Shown here: piece by piece, positions 27,926-35,956 of the stretch
How the letters are laid out: each line of letters opens with the position of its first letter
How positions within the stretch are numbered: position 1 is the stretch's first letter
DNA from: DASSUW01 sp963830725
Lineage (GTDB): Bacteria > Actinomycetota > Thermoleophilia > Solirubrobacterales > Solirubrobacteraceae
Assembly: GCA_963830725.1 (NCBI GenBank)
Contig: CAWHNO010000009.1
Coordinates: 33,527 to 97,526, forward strand
Length of the DNA stretch: 64,000 nucleotides
Direction: 5' to 3'
Notes under the pieces: generated by a model
Databases searched by the model: none
The model's input: the letters and a program-made list of their open reading frames with translations, nothing else
Told to the model about the DNA's origin: nothing
Translations under genes and position numbers: made by a program

Positions 27926-29175
27926 GGCAGCAATGCTCGCACGACCGTCGGTCCGCCGGAGGGGCTGTGCACCTCCAGCGACCCGTCGAGCGCCTCGACC
28001 CGCTGTGCCAGGCCCCGCAGGCCGGTGCCCGCCGGGTCGGCGCCGCCCCGGCCGTCGTCGACGACCTCGACGTGCAGATGCGCGTTGCGGAGCGTCACCC
28101 ACACTGCGGCGCGGTCGGCGCGGCTGTGCTTGGCGGCGTTGGCGAGCGCCTCGGAGACGACGAACCAGGCGGCGGTCTCGACCGCCATCGGCGGCTTGCG
28201 CGGCACGTCGACGGTCGCCGTGGCGGGCACCGGGCTGCGGGCGGCCAGCGCGGCGATGGCCGGGCCGAGGCCGCGCTCCTCGAGCAGGCTCGGCCGCATC
28301 CCGCGCGCGAGGTCGCGCAGCTCGGCGAGCGCCCGCTTGGCCTCCTCGCGCGCCTCGCCGACGAGCTCGCGCGCGCTCTCGGGATCGCGGTCGAAGCGCT
28401 CCTCGGCCATGCCGAGGTCCATCGCCAGCGCCACCAGACGAGCCTGGGCGCCGTCGTGCAGGTCGCGCTCGATCCGCTGCAGCTCGGCGGCGGCGGCGTC
28501 GACGGCGCCGGCGCGCGTCTCGGTCAGCCGCTCGACGCGGGCGGCGAGCGAGGGCCCGAGCAGCCAGCGCGCGAGGTGGGCCTGCGAGAGCGCGAGCGGG
28601 CGCTGGATCAGCAGGACGACCGGCAGCAGCGCGACGCCGAGGGCGGCGGCGCCGACCGACTCCTCCCACGTGTCGATCGTGAACCACAGGTAGTCGGCGG
28701 TGTCGGGCAACGCCCACCACCAGAGCGGGAGCGTGATGCTGCCGAGCACGAAGCCCAGCAGGACGAGCCAGACGGTGCCCCAGACGAAGCCGACCACGCT
28801 GTGCAGCCCGATGTAGACGAGGTCCTTCCAGCGCTGCGGGTCGTGGGCGGCGGCGCGCAGCCGGCTCCCGAACCGTCCGTCGGAGGGCGTCGGCCGGTAG
28901 GCCGAGGCGAGCGGCGTGCCGAACACGAGCGCCGCGCGCTTGCGCTCGAAGTCCGCGAGCAGGCCGAGGCACCAGAAGGTGGCGAGCACGATCGGGAAGC
29001 CGATGATCAGCAGCCCGAGCGTGAGCGACAACGTCACGCCGCAGAGCCAGACGCAGAAGGCGACGATCGAGGTCACGAGGCCCGTCAGCAGGTAGAGCGC
29101 ATCGGCGCCGATCTGCCGCAGCCGCGCGGCCGGCGTCTGGGCAGGAGTGGTCGCTACGGCGGACACGGCCATCAC
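27913..29175 (-). CDS. Sensor histidine kinase (HisKA_3 type) with N-terminal membrane sensor
   Basis: 420 residues. Four or more membrane helices in residues ~20-190 (LTGLVTSIVAFCVWLCGVTL, LGLLIIGFPIVLATFW, TVWLVLLGFVLGSITLPLWW) match the putative sensor domain found in actinobacterial NarL-type systems. The dimerisation helix carries the phospho-His in ELQRIERDLHDGAQARLVAL, and the ATPase lobe has SEALANAAKHSRA and VVDDGRGGADPAGTGLRGL. The signal is unknown. It is the first gene of the two-component pair. The start could be ATG 29172 instead of the first Met. Confidence 0.9.
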   Translation of the reverse strand: MMAVSAVATTPAQTPAARLRQIGADALYLLTGLVTSIVAFCVWLCGVTLSLTLGLLIIGFPIVLATFWCLGLLADFERKRAALVFGTPLASAYRPTPSDGRFGSRLRAAAHDPQRWKDLVYIGLHSVVGFVWGTVWLVLLGFVLGSITLPLWWWALPDTADYLWFTIDTWEESVGAAALGVALLPVVLLIQRPLALSQAHLARWLLGPSLAARVERLTETRAGAVDAAAAELQRIERDLHDGAQARLVALAMDLGMAEERFDRDPESARELVGEAREEAKRALAELRDLARGMRPSLLEERGLGPAIAALAARSPVPATATVDVPRKPPMAVETAAWFVVSEALANAAKHSRADRAAVWVTLRNAHLHVEVVDDGRGGADPAGTGLRGLAQRVEALDGSLEVHSPSGGPTVVRALLPCGW

Positions 29176-29491
29176 GAAAGTGTCGGCCCAACCCGCGCGA
29201 GCGGCCAGCGCGGTGGCTCCCGCGCCGGGGTGGGGTCAGCCACACTCCTCTCGCCCGGTCACCATTCCGGCAGGTCCTGCACCGCCCTGTAGCCCTCGTT
29301 GATCGCGCGGTGCCGACCCGCCGCGTCCTTGCGGTCGGGGTCAATGGCCATCGTGGATCGCGTCCTCGCCGAGGCCGAGCCTCGAGCTGCGGCGTGCGGA
29401 CGACTCCGTGCGTCGCCTCGCGATCGCCGCGATCTGGTGGATCGCGTCACCGAGCCGCCGCAGATCCCAGGCCAGGCGCGGTTCGCCCCCC
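29176..29491. other. 316-base stretch without a convincing gene
   Basis: It lies between the histidine kinase start and the natural stop of the M29 peptidase, both on the minus strand. It should hold the kinase promoter, but no clear boxes are seen. On the minus strand a 30-codon frame (29,259-29,351, MAIDPDRKDAAGRHRAIN...) and, just before it in another frame, the coding-looking WDLRRLGDAIHQIAAIARRR could be one small gene broken by an indel. No family is recognised. Confidence 0.35.
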
Positions 29492-30571
29492 TCAATGCCG
29501 CAGTTTGCCGTCCTCGAGGATCGGCTTCGCCGTCGGCGGTGAGGCGGCCGCCGCGGCGGAGGTCGCAGATCATGTCCCAGTGGATGGCGGACTCGTTGGT
29601 GCCGCCCGTCTCGGGGTACGCGCGGCCGAGGGCGAGGTGGACGGTGCCGCCGATCTTCTCGTCGAGCAGGGTCATGCCGACCGCGCGGTCGATGCCGAAG
29701 TTCGTGCCGATCCCGATCTCGCCGAGCCGGCGGGCGCCGTCGTCGGTGGCGAGCATGGCCTGGAGGACCTCGTCGCCCCGGTCGGCGCGCGCCGAGACGA
29801 CGACGCCGTCCCGGAACTCCAGTGAGATCCCCGCGACCTCGACGCCGCGAGGCGACGACGGCACGTCGAACCGCACGACCCCGTCAGCACCCGAGGGTCC
29901 GGTGAACACCTCGCCCGACGGCATGTTGCGCCGCCCATCCGAGTTGACCCACGACACGACCCGCCGACGGCGCACCAAGAGATCCGTGGCCTCTCCCTCA
30001 ATGCGCAGTTCACGAGCCACCGACAACCGTTCGATCGAGCCGCGCCTGAGAGGCGCCGAAGCTCTTCCCACGCCGCAACCGGATCATCCCGATCGAGGAA
30101 CAGCGCACGAGCGACGAAGGCGGCGAACTCGTCGGTCGACATGCCCGCGTCCTGCGCCAACCCGGGCGTCGGCCACAGCGTCACGCACCACCGCCGTGCC
30201 AGCGCAGCCTCCCGCAGCGGCGCCCGCCCACGGGCGCCGCGAGCCAGCCGCGCGGGGTCGACGCCCGCCAGCGCACGCGTGTTCTCCGGCGCATGGATGG
30301 CCAGCGACACGTCCGTGTTCTCGGCCTCGACGAGGTCGGCGCGGGAGAAGCCGTCGAGGTGCACGTCCCGCGCCGCCGACCAGAAGCCCTCCTCCTGTCC
30401 CGGGAGCGCGACCCGCAGCAGCGGCCACGCCTCGCGCTCCAGCAGCGCGCGCTGCAGTGCCAACAGCAGCGGTGAGGCCAGGGTCGTCCCCCGCACGACG
30501 ACCTGCTGCCCGGCCCGCGCCTCCAGGCAGTAGTCACAGAGGAGGGTGGCGAAGGCCGTTGCGTCGATCAC
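29492..30571 (-). CDS. M29-family aminopeptidase (two frameshifts as read)
   Basis: About 359 residues after repair, normal for thermophilic aminopeptidase M29. Metal and catalytic residues: Glu in NMPSGEVFTGP, Glu in RLGEIGIGTN, His in TVHLALGRAYPETGG, and His/Asp in NESAIHWDMICDLR. It trims N-terminal residues from peptides with two bound metal ions. One base seems missing near 30,045, between LRRLSGAA and IERLSVARELRIEGE. One base is extra near 29,522; removing it changes a long nonsense tail into the short natural ending LEDGKLRH. GTG 30571 overlaps the TGA of the preceding small gene. Confidence 0.8.
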
Positions 30572-30906
30572 GGAGCGGCCAGCTCCGGGAAGTTCTCGGC
30601 CACGTGCTCCCGCAGCACGTCGCGGATCCAGTGGCGCTCCTCCTGCGAGGCCATCCGGAAGCGGGCCAGCAGCTGCTTCTGGCGCGTCAGCGGATCGGTC
30701 CCCGCCACGGCCCACGAGACCGCCAGGCGCTCGAACAGGAACTCGACGCCGCGGTGCCAGGCGTCCTCGCGCGACAGCGGCGAGCCGCCCAGCGTCTCCG
30801 CGTACTCGCGCCGCGTGCCGGCCGTCATCGACCCCCGCAGCACCAGCACGTCGCCGTCCGGCGACCGGTACTCGCTCGTCGGCGCCTTCGCTCGCTTGCG
30901 CGCCAT
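30568..30906 (-). CDS. Small uncharacterised protein between an MBL-fold gene and M29 peptidase
   Basis: 112 residues, unrecognised. It starts with a basic segment (ARKRAKAPTSEYRSPDGD), then VLVLRGSMTAGTRREYAETL and a helical second half (FLFERLAVSWAVAGTDPLTR, RFRMASQEERHWIRDVLREH). It is soluble, without signal peptide or Cys motif. It is the middle gene of a tightly overlapped operon: its ATG shares a base with the stop of the MBL-fold gene (TGATG), and its TGA overlaps the GTG of the peptidase. The coupling implies a joint role that cannot be named. Confidence 0.7.
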   Translation of the reverse strand: MARKRAKAPTSEYRSPDGDVLVLRGSMTAGTRREYAETLGGSPLSREDAWHRGVEFLFERLAVSWAVAGTDPLTRQKQLLARFRMASQEERHWIRDVLREHVAENFPELAAP

Positions 30907-32079
30907 CACGTCCCGGCGGCGCGCTCGAGCTGGCCGTGCACGTCGCCCACCACCGGATCGGCGTGGCCGGGCCAGGCGGCCGCCGGATCCAGGGCGGCCA
31001 GCTTGCGCATCGACGCCCGCGCCCGCTCGGTGTCCTCGTTGAAGGCCTCGTGCGGGGGGCCGGGCGGCTTCTTCAGCGACGTCTCCGGGTCGATCACGTA
31101 GAAGCAGTCGCTGGTGAGGGCCAGCCGGTCGCTCTCGCGGAACAGCCCGATCAGGCCCGGCGCGTGGCCGGGCAGGTGCACGACGCGGAAGCCGCTGACC
31201 TCGTCGCCCTCGTCCACCGTGCCCTCGATCTCCACGGGCCCGCCGTCCCAGAAGCGTCAGCAGCTGGCGGTAGACGTACCGCGCCGGGATCCCGAGCCGG
31301 TCGAGCCGGTGATACTCGCGCAGCGGCGACGAGCTCCCGGCGGCCTCGAGGTCGGCGGGATGGCAGAAGACCGGCACGCGCAGGCCGGGCGCAGCGCCGC
31401 GATGGTCGGCGTCGGCATGGCCGAGGACGATCCGGTTGATGCCGCCCAGCGGCGCCGCGGCGGCCGCCAGCGCGTGGGTCATCGAGCGGATCCCGGCGTC
31501 GTACAGCGTCACCCCGCCGCCCTCGTCCTCGAGCAGGTACACGTTCATCGTGCGCGGAACGCCGCCGCGCAGGAGCCAGACGCCGTCGGCCACTCGCTCC
31601 AGCTCGCGTTTCGCCACCGCCCGGCGCTCGACCCGCGTCTTCGCGTTGAAGGCGGAGAACAGCCGCTGCTCGGCCGCCGAGCCCCCGGCCGGCACCAGCC
31701 CGAGCTGTCGCGCGATCGACAGCGTGTCGGCCACGGCGTCGTTGCGGACGATCCGGCCCTCGCGCACGACGAGCAGGTCGATGCCCTCGAAGGTCACGCG
31801 GGCGCCGGTCGGCTCGACCCCCCACAGCGTTCCGAGGTGCGTGCCCACCGCGGTCCAGTGCACGGCCGAGCGGTCGCCCTCGGTGACGATCGACTGCACC
31901 TCCAACGCGAAGTCCGGGAACGCCGCGAAGAACTCGGTGAAGTACTCGCGGACGCCGCTCGGGCCGACCGCGTCGACCTGCCCGGCGATGTGCTCCTCGC
32001 CCTCCGCCGCCCACAGCTCCGCCATCGCCTCGACGTCGCGGCGCGCGAGCGCATCGAAGTATTCGGTGACCGCTCCCAT
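30906..32079 (-). CDS. SnoaL-like domain fused to an MBL-fold metallo-hydrolase (one frameshift as read)
   Basis: About 390 residues after repair. Residues 1-130 are a SnoaL/NTF2-like cone (VTEYFDALARRDVEAMAELW, GVREYFTEFFAAFPDFALEV), a fold used by ester cyclases and small-molecule binders. Residues ~155-390 are an MBL hydrolase: VLGHADADHRGAAPG, HLPGHAPGLIGLF, TSDCFYVIDP, WPGHADPVVGD. The frame changes near 31,255, where one extra base separates RQLLT from FWDGGPVEIEG. The substrate is unknown. Its promoter region holds one copy of the 46-bp element found three times in this window, ending 8 bases before ATG 32079. Confidence 0.75.
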
Positions 32080-32087
32080 GGGCGAGA

Positions 32088-32133
32088 CATGCTAAGGCGC
32101 TCGCACGAGCTTGCGAGTTCGAGTAAGCCGCAT
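32088..32133 (-). promoter_or_regulatory. Copy 1 of the triplicated 46-bp upstream element
   Basis: On the minus strand it reads ATGCGGCTTACTCGAACTCG, then CAAGCTCGTGCGAGCGCCTT, then AGCATG. It matches copy 3 at all but two positions. It contains half-sites CTCGC and GCGAG eight bases apart and a TAGCAT that fits a -10 box. It ends 8 bases before the start of the SnoaL-MBL gene, so the transcript would have almost no leader. The other side is the divergent MBL gene at 32,153. Confidence 0.65.
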
Positions 32134-32152
32134 TCGATTACCGTCCGGCGCC

Positions 32153-33142
32153 GTGCGCAAACCCACTCGCAGCCGGGAGGTCGGTCGCGGCGAGAAGGTC
32201 CTGCCCGGCATCTGGCGGCTGCGGCTCCCGCTGCCGTGGCCGGGCGTGCCCCACTGCAACGCCTGGGCCCTCGCCGCCGGCCCGGGCATCGTGCTCGTGG
32301 ACACGGGGATGCACGAGCCCGGCTCGATGGCGCACCTCGAACGAGCGCTCGACCGGGCCGGCCTGAAGGTCGACCACGTCCGGCTGATCGTCTGCACGCA
32401 CGCCCACGTCGACCACTGCGGGCAGGCTCCGCCGATCGCCGAGCGCGCCGGGTGCGAGGTCTGGATGCACCACGCTCACGCCCACCACACGGACGACGAC
32501 CCCGAAAGGGCACTCGCGAGGCGTGCCGAGGTCGCCCATCAGAGCGGCGTCCCGGCCGGCACCGTGCAGCGCTGGACCGAGCGTCGCCGCAGCGTGGGCA
32601 GCGGGCAGGCGGGCACGCTGCGCGTCGACCGCGAGCTGGGCGACGGCGACACGGTCAAGACCGACCTCGGCAGCTGGCGGGTGGTCGAGACGCCCGGGCA
32701 CGCGCCGTCGCACGTCTGCCTCTACCAGGCCGAGCGCCGGCTGCTGATCTCCGGCGACCACCTGCTCGGCCGCGTCTCGCTCTACTTCGACACGGGCTAC
32801 ACGCCGGACCCGGTGGGCGAGTTCCTCGACTCGCTCGACAAGGCCGGACGGCTCGACGCGCGGCTCGCCCTGGCCGGCCACGGGCGCCCGTTCACCGACG
32901 TCGGCGGGCACATCGCCGCCAACCGCTCGCTCGTGCAGGAGCGCCTCGACGCCGTCCAGACCGCCCTCGCCACGCCGCGCACCGCCTACGAGATCGCCCA
33001 GGAGGTCTACGGCGAGCGCTTCACCGAAGCTACCGCGAACTGGCTGCTGAGCAAGACGCTGGCCTGGCTGACGCACCTCGAGCAGCGCGAACTGGCTCAT
33101 CGTGCAGGCGATGGCCCGGAGCGCTGGTCGGCCGCCGCCTAG
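32153..33142 (+). CDS. MBL-fold metallo-hydrolase
   Basis: 329 residues. Metal motifs: CTHAHVDHCGQAPP, HAPSHVCLYQ, LISGDHLLGRVS and LALAGHGRPFTDV. An N-terminal LPGIWRLRLPLPWPGVPHCN and a C-terminal helical domain (ERLDAVQTALATPRTAYEIA, WLLSKTLAWLTHLEQREL) place it with LACTB2-like hydrolases that carry a winged-helix-like tail. The substrate is unknown. GTG 32153 begins the conserved region; in-frame upstream codons overlap the repeat element. It is divergent from the SnoaL-MBL gene, and metF starts 9 bases downstream. Confidence 0.85.
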   Translation: MRKPTRSREVGRGEKVLPGIWRLRLPLPWPGVPHCNAWALAAGPGIVLVDTGMHEPGSMAHLERALDRAGLKVDHVRLIVCTHAHVDHCGQAPPIAERAGCEVWMHHAHAHHTDDDPERALARRAEVAHQSGVPAGTVQRWTERRRSVGSGQAGTLRVDRELGDGDTVKTDLGSWRVVETPGHAPSHVCLYQAERRLLISGDHLLGRVSLYFDTGYTPDPVGEFLDSLDKAGRLDARLALAGHGRPFTDVGGHIAANRSLVQERLDAVQTALATPRTAYEIAQEVYGERFTEATANWLLSKTLAWLTHLEQRELAHRAGDGPERWSAAA

Positions 33143-33151
33143 ACTGCCCGC

Positions 33152-34052
33152 ATGCGGATCGACGAGCGACTGGCCTCCGGCGAGCCCTCCTTCTCGTTCG
33201 AGTTCTTCCCGCCGAAGACCGACGAGGGCGAGCGCAACCTCGGTCGCGCGCTGGCGGAGCTCTCCCGGCTGGAGCCGACCTTCGTCTCGGTCACCTACGG
33301 CGCGGGCGGCAGCACGGACCAGAAGCGCAAGACGATCGACATCGTGTCCTCGATCAAGGCCGAGCACGGCCTCGAGGCGATGGCCCACTTCACCTGCGTC
33401 GGCGCCACGGTCGAGCGAGCTGCGCGAGATGCTCGACACCATGCGCGACGCCGGCATCCAGAACGTGCTCGCGCTGCGCGGCGACCCGCCCCAGGGCCAG
33501 ACCGAGTGGACCGCCACCGAGGGCGGCCTCGAGTACTCGCGCGAGCTGATCGAGCTGATCCGCAACGACTACGAATTCGCGATCGGCGCCGCCTGCTTCC
33601 CCGAGGTCCACATCCACGCCGACTCGGCGGAGAGCGACCTGCGCTACTGCAAGGAGAAGGTCGACGCCGGCGCGCGCTTCCTGATCACGCAGCTCTTCTT
33701 CGACAACGCGACGTACTGGGAGTTCGTGGCCCGCGCGCGCGAGATCGGGATCGACGTCCCGATCGTGCCGGGGATCATGCCGATCACCAACTACGACCAG
33801 ATCCGGCGCTTCACGAGCATGTGCGGCGCCACGATCCCCGACCACCTGCTGCGCGAGCTCGGCCTGCGCGCCGACCAGCCCGACGCGGTGCTCGACTTCG
33901 GCGTCGCCTACGCGACGCTCCAGTGCGCCGACCTGCTGGCCAAGGGCGCCCCGGGGATCCACTTCTACACGCTCAACCGCTCCACCGCGACGCGCGCGAT
34001 CCTCAGCGCGCTGCGCGTGATGGCGCCCTGGCGGGACGCCGTGCCCGCATAG
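33152..34052 (+). CDS. metF: Methylenetetrahydrofolate reductase (one frameshift as read)
   Basis: About 299 residues after repair, the normal bacterial length. It reduces 5,10-methylene-THF to 5-methyl-THF for methionine synthesis, using FAD. Motifs: FSFEFFPPKTDEGERNL with the catalytic Glu, FVSVTYGAGGST, NVLALRGDPPQG, GAACFPEVHIHA and FLITQLFFDN. The frame changes at about 33,416: GATVERAAR should read GATVEELREMLD, cured by removing one base. The gene is otherwise intact and essential in most methionine prototrophs, so an error is more likely than a mutation. Confidence 0.9.
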
Positions 34053-34132
34053 GCACGGCGGAGATCGCACAGACCAGCGCCGCCGTCGCTACCGCGAGCG
34101 CCCCCCTCCATCACCCGCCGTCGACGATGGAC

Positions 34133-34435
34133 CTAGTGGCGCGCGACGCCATCGGATGGCGGCGGGACGATGTCGAGCGCATGGGCCACGCGGGGGCGGC
34201 CGTCGACGTGCCAGGCGATGTCGACCTGGTCGTCCTTGCGGTAGGTGCCGATCCCCCAGGCGCCCCAGAACCAGCGCCAGAACCCGAGCCTGCCCTCCTT
34301 GGCGAGCGGGCGGTCGAAGACGAGCGTGCGGCCGCGGACCTCGAAGTCCCTGCCCCGCTGCTGGCGAACGCCGTTGATGAAGACCTCGTAGGGCTCGCGC
34401 ACCGCGGGCGGCAGCTGCACGGTCCAGTCCGCCAT
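34133..34435 (-). CDS. Small uncharacterised protein
   Basis: 100 residues, unrecognised. Sequence features: EVFINGVRQQRGRDFEVRGR, a pattern reminiscent of beta-strand-rich domains, then an aromatic patch GFWRWFWGAWGIGTYRKDD and a short C-terminal tail. No signal peptide or membrane helix. ATG 34435 sits back-to-back with the metallopeptidase-like gene at 34,446; only 10 bases separate the two starts, so the promoters must lie within each other's coding region or be shared. It converges on metF with 80 bases between stops. Confidence 0.6.
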   Translation of the reverse strand: MADWTVQLPPAVREPYEVFINGVRQQRGRDFEVRGRTLVFDRPLAKEGRLGFWRWFWGAWGIGTYRKDDQVDIAWHVDGRPRVAHALDIVPPPSDGVARH

Positions 34436-34445
34436 GGTCGCCATC

Positions 34446-35123
34446 ATGGCAGCGGTGACCGAGTACACCCTGCGCCGATCCCCGCGCGCCCGCCGCGTCC
34501 GCGTGAGCGTGGACGGCGCGGGGGAAGTGTCCGTCACGCTGCCCCGCCGGGCACCGCTGCGGGCGGCCGACGAGGCGGTGCGGGAACTGGCCCCGTGGAT
34601 CGAGCGGCGCCGGCGGGCGCTGGCGCGCGCGGTCGAGGAGGTCGCGCGAACGCCGGGCACGCTGCCGTACCTCGGTAACGAACTGCGGCTCGTTCCGCAG
34701 CCAGGCCGGACGAGGGTGCACCGGCGCGGCGACGAGCTGCTGGTGCCGGCGGACGCCGTGCGGATGCCGGGCGCGGACGAGGGCGGCGCGATCGAGCGCT
34801 GGTACCGCCGCGCCGCCCGCGCCGAGATCGCCCCGCGGCTCGACGTCGCGGTCGCGCGCGCCGGTGTCGCCTACACGGGCCTCACGATCCGCGGCCAGCG
34901 CACTCGCTGGGCGTCGTGCTCGGCCGGCGGCGCGATGTCGTTCAACTGGCGGCTGCTGCTCGCCCCGGAGGCGGTGCTCGACTACGTGATCGAGCACGAG
35001 GTCTGCCACCTCGAGGTCATGGACCACTCGCCGCGCTTCTGGCGGCTGCTCGAGGCGCGCGTGCCGGACTGGCGCGACCACGCCGAGTGGCTGCGCCGCT
35101 ACGGGTCGACGCTGGTCCTCTGA
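34446..35123 (+). CDS. YgjP-like zinc metallopeptidase domain protein (DUF45)
   Basis: 225 residues. The zinc site is the HExxH in YVIEHEVCHLEVMDHSPRFW near residue 187, with the family-specific RGQRTRWASCSAGGAMSFNW just before it. The N-terminal half (YTLRRSPRARRVRVSVDGAG) matches the YgjP/WLM-like proteins thought to be DNA-associated SprT-type proteases. Substrates are unknown. I start at ATG 34446; the ATG at 34434 is an in-frame option that would abut the divergent gene's start. Its 3' end overlaps the next minus-strand gene by 25 bases. Confidence 0.85.
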   Translation: MAAVTEYTLRRSPRARRVRVSVDGAGEVSVTLPRRAPLRAADEAVRELAPWIERRRRALARAVEEVARTPGTLPYLGNELRLVPQPGRTRVHRRGDELLVPADAVRMPGADEGGAIERWYRRAARAEIAPRLDVAVARAGVAYTGLTIRGQRTRWASCSAGGAMSFNWRLLLAPEAVLDYVIEHEVCHLEVMDHSPRFWRLLEARVPDWRDHAEWLRRYGSTLVL

Positions 35124-35447
35124 ACGGCGCGCCGAAGCGCCTCGTAGACGGTCTCGTCGTGCGTCCGGCTCGACGAGCCGGCGCCGGACCCGGCCCGTCC
35201 ACGCCTGCACGGAGCCATCGCCGCGGACGTCGAAGCCCGCACGCGCGCCCGACCCGCGCAGCTCGACTCGCGCGGCGACCTGCTCAGCGGGCTCGAAGCG
35301 CCGGAACCGCACGTCGACGTCGCCGCGCCGCTCGGTGTTCGCCGCCACCCGCGCCTCGGTCTCCAGCAGCTCGAGCGCCTGCTCGAGCGAGCCGGCCCGC
35401 AGGCGCTGCACGCGCGGCCCCGTCCGCACGACCACCCGCCAGCTCAC
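35099..35447 (-). CDS. Small uncharacterised protein (one frameshift as read)
   Basis: About 115 residues after repair, unrecognised. It begins SWRVVVRTGPRVQRLRAGSL, followed by the helix EQALELLETEARVAANTERR and a strand-rich RFRRFEPAEQVAARVELRGS. As read, the frame runs far into the antisense of the metallopeptidase gene. Removing one base near 35,165-35,185 gives THDETVYEALRRAVQRTSVD and a stop at 35,099, 116 codons in all. GTG 35447 overlaps the lipoprotein stop (GTGA), so the two are cotranslated. Confidence 0.6.
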
Positions 35448-35833
35448 GTCGCAGCCTCGAGCAGCGGCGCAGCGTCCTCCCAGCGCGCGATCTCGCAGCC
35501 GTTCTGGCGCGCGAACTCCGCGTCGACCTGCTCGCCCTTGAAGGTCCCGGTGACCGTCGCCGTCTCGGGGCCGCCGTACTGCTGAGTGCAGGCGACGTTG
35601 CCCGGCGTCGGCTCGAACACTTCCGCGTCGAGCGCATCGACCGCCTTGCAGAGTTCGGAGTCCTCCGGCCCGTCGCACTGGACGGTCGCCGTCTTGGGCT
35701 CCTGGGCATCCGCGCCGTCGGGATCGACCTCGACGGTGAGCTCGGCCAGCGCAGGCGCCGCGGCCGGCTGCTCATCGTCCTCGCCGCATCCGCCGAGGAG
35801 TGCCACCACGACGACCAGCAGGACGAGTCGCAT
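35444..35833 (-). CDS. Small secreted lipoprotein, unknown function
   Basis: 129 residues. Signal peptide with lipobox MRLVLLVVVVALLGGCGEDD, so the mature protein is anchored through the Cys near residue 16. A Pro/Ala linker follows, then a compact acidic domain with four Cys (VQCDGP, ELCKAVDAL, VACTQQYGG, NGCEIARWED), which could form two disulfides outside the cell. This resembles DUF4333-type actinobacterial lipoprotein domains, but I am not sure. ATG 35833 is chosen because it exposes the signal peptide. It is coupled to the small gene downstream. Confidence 0.7.
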   Translation of the reverse strand: MRLVLLVVVVALLGGCGEDDEQPAAAPALAELTVEVDPDGADAQEPKTATVQCDGPEDSELCKAVDALDAEVFEPTPGNVACTQQYGGPETATVTGTFKGEQVDAEFARQNGCEIARWEDAAPLLEAAT

Positions 35834-35956
35834 GCGATCAAGATAGGCGGCTGCCGGCTCATCGCCCGCGTGCGGGCTTGCCGTCGACCAGCGGGCACGT
35901 AGCGACCGATAGGGCCTCATCGAGCTCCCATCGGGTGCGCCGCGACCGCGCTTGAG

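Noticed and set aside
35859..35956. Coding-like tail after the GGDEF-EAL gene
   Set aside because: The frame lacks a start of its own, and the EAL domain already ends naturally at 35,957; no conserved features.
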